This document shows, piece after piece, positions 31,188-33,810 of a stretch of 33,810 nt of DNA. Made by a program: the position numbers and the translations under genes. The notes under the pieces were generated by a model. It was given only the letters and a program-made list of their open reading frames with translations. It had not been told where the DNA came from and ran no database searches. The stretch is from Sphingobium soli (GTDB taxonomy: Bacteria; Pseudomonadota; Alphaproteobacteria; Sphingomonadales; Sphingomonadaceae). The stretch lies in assembly GCF_020782245.1 (NCBI RefSeq), contig NZ_JAJGNP010000026.1, forward strand, positions 1 through 33,810, written 5' to 3'. The first letter of the stretch is position 1, and every line of letters begins with the position of its first letter.

Positions 31188-31813
31188 TACCGCTCTCCCA
31201 ATTCGCGCCGAGCGCCAGTGACGATTTCATAAGCGGAGTGGAGGAACAGGAGGGCGATGAGGCCGGCGACGGCGAGGTCCGGCCAGGCGCTTCCTGTCCA
31301 CGCCACCAGACCGGCCGCGGCGATCACCGCCACGTTGGCGAGCGCGTCGTTGCGGCTGAACAGCCAGATCGCGCGAACATTGGCGTCCCCTTCCCGGAAA
31401 CGCGCAAGCACCAAGGCGGACACGACATTGATCGCGAGCGCGACAACGCCGATTGTGCCCATCAGTTCGGCATCGGGCGCGGTTGCGTTCAGGGCGCGCC
31501 AAATCGCGAAACCGATTACGCCCACGCCAAGCGCACCGAGAAACAACCCCTGCGTCAGCGCGACCTTTGCCCTCGCCCGTGCGGACCAGGCAAGCGCGAG
31601 AAGACCGATAAGGCTGATCGACCCGTCCCCGAGAAAATCGAGGGAATCCGCTTTCAGCGCTTGGCTATCGGCGATGAACCCGCCGAACAGCTCGGCGACT
31701 CCGAAGCCGAGGTTGAGCACCACGACGGTCAGCAGCGCACGGCGATAGGCCGGATCGGTTTGCGCGCGCGCGGGCTCCCCGTGGCACCCGCAGCTTTCGG
31801 TAGAAGCATTCAT
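31187..31813 (-). CDS. Short CDF-family cation transporter
   Basis: A 208-residue inner-membrane cation diffusion facilitator with about six helices and no C-terminal cytosolic domain. It starts with a Cys/His-rich segment (ESCGCHGEP), often seen in metal-exporting CDFs. The helix 2 motif SQALKADSLDFLGD has D-x3-D, and helix 5 SRNDALANVAV keeps the Asp but has no His at the usual metal position. It is related to, but distinct from, the other short CDF in the window (20413-21021). As the first gene downstream of the MerR-type promoter it heads the whole minus-strand metal array. The ATG at 31813 lies almost at the predicted transcription start; a purine-rich AAGGAAGG also precedes it. Confidence 0.88.
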   Translation of the reverse strand: MNASTESCGCHGEPARAQTDPAYRRALLTVVVLNLGFGVAELFGGFIADSQALKADSLDFLGDGSISLIGLLALAWSARARAKVALTQGLFLGALGVGVIGFAIWRALNATAPDAELMGTIGVVALAINVVSALVLARFREGDANVRAIWLFSRNDALANVAVIAAAGLVAWTGSAWPDLAVAGLIALLFLHSAYEIVTGARRELGER

Positions 31814-31820
31814 GCGGCCT

Positions 31821-31851
31821 TCCTTACCACCTCCAGTCGCTGTAGAAGCAA
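31821..31851 (-). promoter_or_regulatory. MerR-type promoter/operator of the metal operon
   Basis: On the minus strand TTGCTT (31846-31851) and TAAGGA (31821-31826) are separated by 19 bp. The spacer holds a dyad CTACAG-CGA-CTGGAG (31831-31845, one mismatch between arms), similar in form to the CTATAG-N3-CTAGAG operators of Cd/Pb/Zn-sensing MerR proteins. The dyad is offset 2 bp toward the -35, as at the other two MerR-type sites in the window. Confidence 0.78.
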
Positions 31852-31888
31852 GCGAAATGTGCGACACGTTCGCATAAGCAAGGATGGC

Positions 31889-32308
31889 ATGATGAAGCCG
31901 GTGATGATTGGGCAGCTCGCCAGCGAGACCTCGACGAAGGTGACGACGATCCGCTTTTATGAGTCGATCGGGTTGCTCCGATCCGCCCCTCGCACGGCGT
32001 CGGGTCGCAGAACCTACGATGCCAGTGACATTGAGCGTTTGCACTTCATCCGCAACGGTCGCCGGCTTGGCTTCTCCGTCGACGAGATCCGTTCGTTGAT
32101 GGGGCTGGCGCAGAACCCGGACCAGGATTGTGGTGCCGCCTCAGCTATCGCTGCTCAGCACCTCAAGGATGTGGAGGAGAGACTGGCGCAACTCGCGGTG
32201 TTGCGGGATGAGTTGGCAATGCTCAGCCAGAGCTGCACCAAGGCGCGCATGGCCGATTGTCGGATCATGAAGGCGATCGGCAAAGGCCACCCTCAAGCCG
32301 ATCAATAA
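31889..32308 (+). CDS. MerR-family divalent-metal-responsive regulator (CadR/PbrR-like)
   Basis: A 139-residue MerR protein with HTH IGQLASETSTKVTTIRFYESIG (split as IGQLASETS and TTIRFYESIG), a dimerisation helix and a metal loop. Cysteines at residues 81, 116 and 124 (C-x7-C loop, SCTKARMADC) form the three-Cys pattern of Cd/Pb/Zn sensors. The frame is open upstream; ATG 31889 or 31892 (AAGGA 4 or 7 bases before) is chosen because the HTH begins there. It diverges from the CDF operon across a 75-bp region with the operator. Its 3' end overlaps the convergent protease gene by 7 bp. Confidence 0.92.
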   Translation: MMKPVMIGQLASETSTKVTTIRFYESIGLLRSAPRTASGRRTYDASDIERLHFIRNGRRLGFSVDEIRSLMGLAQNPDQDCGAASAIAAQHLKDVEERLAQLAVLRDELAMLSQSCTKARMADCRIMKAIGKGHPQADQ

Positions 32309-33504
32309 TAATCGGCCAGCCTGAGCTCGCGCACATCACCCGAGGCCATCGTCAGCTTTACGAGGGTGCCAGCAGGCCGGGAGCGCACTTGCCAGAGCTC
32401 CCCACGCGTATAGTTCGCATCGATCGAATGGCCGTTCACCGCCACGATCCGGTCGCCGACCGCCCAGCCAGCCTTTTCCGCGGGACTGTTCGCCGCCACA
32501 TGAACAACGGTGAGCGCCGTTGGTGAGGCTGCGAGGCCAAGGCCGCTACGGTCCTTCAGCATCGGCAGGCGACGACGAGGACCGAGTGGCCGGAGCCACA
32601 CGAATCCGGCGGTCACGTCGAACACCACGTCGAATTGAGCGATCAGCGGTAGGCCGACATTGCCAACCGTGCTGGTGGAGAGCCAAGCTCTCATCCCGAG
32701 TGTGGGGACGTTCGAGACGCCAAGCCCTTCGATGTTGATGTTCTGGATCGTGAAAGCATCGTTGATACGCACACCATCGACGCCGCCGATCGCCGCGGTC
32801 GAGACGAGCTTCCCGTTCAACAGCCCTTGATCGCGGGCATAGGCCGACGAGAGCATCAGCGCGGCCGAGCTGCCAAGATCGATCATCAAGGGCACGGGAG
32901 GCAAACCCGAGACGGAAGCTCGAATGAACAGCTCCTGCTTGGCACCGCGCCCGAGCGCGACAGCGCGCCAGTCGGGACCGGCGAGAAACGTGCCTGACTT
33001 GACGACCGCCATACGCCTTTTCGCGAAATCGAGCGCGATGCAGCTACCCGTGAACATATCGGCACCGAGGAGGATATCGATCGGTCGTCCGAAGGCCGCC
33101 GACACTGAACTCAGATCACCAACGACGGCAAAGGGTAAGCGACGGGTTTCGCGGGCGAGCTGTACGTCGATGTCGCGGACCAGCAGCACCGGGGCCTTGG
33201 CGCTCAGCCCGCTAATCATGCGCCGCTCACCATCGTTCAAGCCGAGCTTCGCCGCGAGCGCCGTGCTCATGATCGACGCGCCGCTGCCACTGTCGAGCAC
33301 CGCCCGCACCGGCACTCCGCGCACTTGTGCCGAAACAAGGAGGGTATCACCCGTGCCGACTTCCAGCGGCTCCCATTCGAGGTGAGCCGCACCGAAGTTC
33401 CACGAGCCCGCAGACCGGGAAGTCTGTCGCGCGAGCGTTGGAGAACCGAGCACCAAGCCGGTTCCACAGGCCACCAGCCGCGCCACTAATGAGCGTCGAG
33501 ACAT
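32302..33504 (-). CDS. Periplasmic retropepsin-like aspartic protease with PDZ domain
   Basis: A 400-residue exported protein. The N-terminus (MSRRSLVARLVACGTGLVLG) is a Tat- or Sec-type signal. Two retropepsin-like lobes follow: the first with AVLDSGSGASIMS (catalytic Asp in D-S-G, about residue 71), the second with LMIDLGSSAALML (D-L-G, about 199). A C-terminal PDZ domain (about 310-400) has VHVAANSPAEKAGWAVGDRIVAVNG. The second lobe lacks the usual T/S after Asp, so one catalytic half may be altered. Such proteins are poorly characterised. The ATG at 33504 was chosen because the signal peptide begins there. A MerR-type promoter lies about 70 bp upstream, so metal-regulated expression is likely. 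Confidence 0.8.
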   Translation of the reverse strand: MSRRSLVARLVACGTGLVLGSPTLARQTSRSAGSWNFGAAHLEWEPLEVGTGDTLLVSAQVRGVPVRAVLDSGSGASIMSTALAAKLGLNDGERRMISGLSAKAPVLLVRDIDVQLARETRRLPFAVVGDLSSVSAAFGRPIDILLGADMFTGSCIALDFAKRRMAVVKSGTFLAGPDWRAVALGRGAKQELFIRASVSGLPPVPLMIDLGSSAALMLSSAYARDQGLLNGKLVSTAAIGGVDGVRINDAFTIQNINIEGLGVSNVPTLGMRAWLSTSTVGNVGLPLIAQFDVVFDVTAGFVWLRPLGPRRRLPMLKDRSGLGLAASPTALTVVHVAANSPAEKAGWAVGDRIVAVNGHSIDANYTRGELWQVRSRPAGTLVKLTMASGDVRELRLADYY

Positions 33505-33571
33505 ACCGATTGCTTCAACACGGGCCGTCAAAAAGCCACCTCCAGCCCCCCGTCCGCAGGAGAGCAAATTG

Positions 33572-33602
33572 CGGTTACATGCTCCAGCCACTGGAGGAGC
33601 AA
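33572..33602 (-). promoter_or_regulatory. MerR-type promoter/operator of the protease gene
   Basis: On the minus strand TTGCTC (33597-33602) and TAACCG (33572-33577) are 19 bp apart. A perfect dyad, CTCCAG-CCA-CTGGAG on the plus strand (33582-33596), sits in the spacer, offset 2 bp toward the -35 exactly as at the CDF and merT promoters. The predicted start of transcription is about 60 bases before the ATG at 33504. Confidence 0.68.
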
Positions 33603-33810
33603 GTGCTTTTGGTGCGCCCGAAAATCCTCAGAAGCGCTTGGAGAACTTTAGATGAAGGATGGTGCAGACCGCTTAGATGCCTTCCCGATAACGAACGGTT
33701 CCGGGGGACGCTGGGCCGATCGGGACCGCGAACGGTGTAAACGCTCGCGCTAAGTGGCGGCATTCTGATCGCGCTATTTGTCGGCGAGCGTCGCTACGCG
33801 GCTACCGGCT
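33603..33810. other. Right-edge region without a recognised gene
   Basis: The last 208 bases upstream of the protease promoter hold only short, non-protein-like frames. A GGGG...CTAAG segment (33704-33754) loosely recalls a Tn3-type terminal repeat but is too long and unsupported. Nothing else was recognised. Confidence 0.4.

Noticed and set aside
33704..33754. GGGG...CTAAG segment at the right edge as a Tn3-family terminal repeat
   Set aside because: It is 51 bp long, lacks recognisable core sequence and has no counterpart at the left repeat, so the resemblance is too weak to call.
1..33810. CRISPR arrays, tRNA or rRNA genes, iterons of a replication origin
   Set aside because: No regularly spaced direct repeats, cloverleaf-type sequence or replication initiator gene was seen on either strand.

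Overview
The window is high-GC DNA with dense, overlapping genes. It looks like accessory DNA (a plasmid or genomic island) of an alphaproteobacterium, most likely a sphingomonad. The grounds are the DUF6118 fragment, the BigR-type sulfide operon, SorAB-like sulfite oxidation, the Czc-type efflux genes and the protein signatures. This assignment rests on family recognition, not on a database search. No rRNA, tRNA, CRISPR array or replication origin was seen.

Layout. (1) 1-77 resembles the terminal repeat of a Tn5393-like Tn3-family transposon, abutting a 5'-truncated DUF6118 gene. (2) 669-4790, minus strand: a persulfide/H2S detoxification operon (BigR-like ArsR, two YeeE/YedE halves, TauE/SafE, persulfide dioxygenase, rhodanese, Lgt). 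A 15-bp palindrome lies over its promoter, and a collapsed DUF302 mini-gene, a multicopper oxidase and a periplasmic DsrE protein diverge from it (4853-7063). (3) 7080-8197: a small mer-like unit (GDCCVxC protein and MerT, divergent MerR) without merP or merA. (4) 8213-10357: an IS1182-like transposase gene without a visible right end, followed by a serine resolvase and a repeat-rich res-like site. (5) 10448-13606: a candidate ECF promoter, DUF305 protein, beta-propeller protein, ECF sigma factor and membrane anti-sigma factor. (6) 13944-17784: LysR regulator, TDT-family (sulfite-exporter-like) permease, Tat-exported sulfite dehydrogenase and cytochrome c. (7) An isolated 13-bp IS-type terminal repeat at 17848-17860 cuts off a HAD phosphatase gene. 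(8) 17838-31813, all minus strand: a metal-homeostasis array of short CDF, cytochrome c-FTR1 fusion, CzcI-like, CzcC, CzcB, CzcA, SRPBCC, two MliC-like lipoproteins, ZIP-like, second short CDF, P1B-4 ATPase and the HAD stub. A MerR-type promoter stands at its head and a divergent MerR gene beside it. (9) 32302-33504: a periplasmic retropepsin-like/PDZ protein whose own promoter carries the same type of MerR operator.

How the parts may work together (inference): the left operon converts persulfide to sulfite and moves sulfur species across the membrane. The LysR-TDT-SorAB block exports sulfite and oxidises it to sulfate in the periplasm. The right half removes divalent cations (Zn/Cd/Co/Pb class) and imports iron. 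Three promoters share one MerR-type geometry (-35, 19-bp spacer, dyad offset 2 bp toward the -35). Two of them, for the CDF and for the protease, have nearly the same dyad and flank one merR gene, which suggests that an envelope aspartic protease/PDZ protein belongs to the metal regulon. The most promising undescribed elements are this MerR-controlled protease, the linkage of a multicopper oxidase and DsrE protein to the BigR promoter, and the DUF305/beta-propeller/ECF unit.
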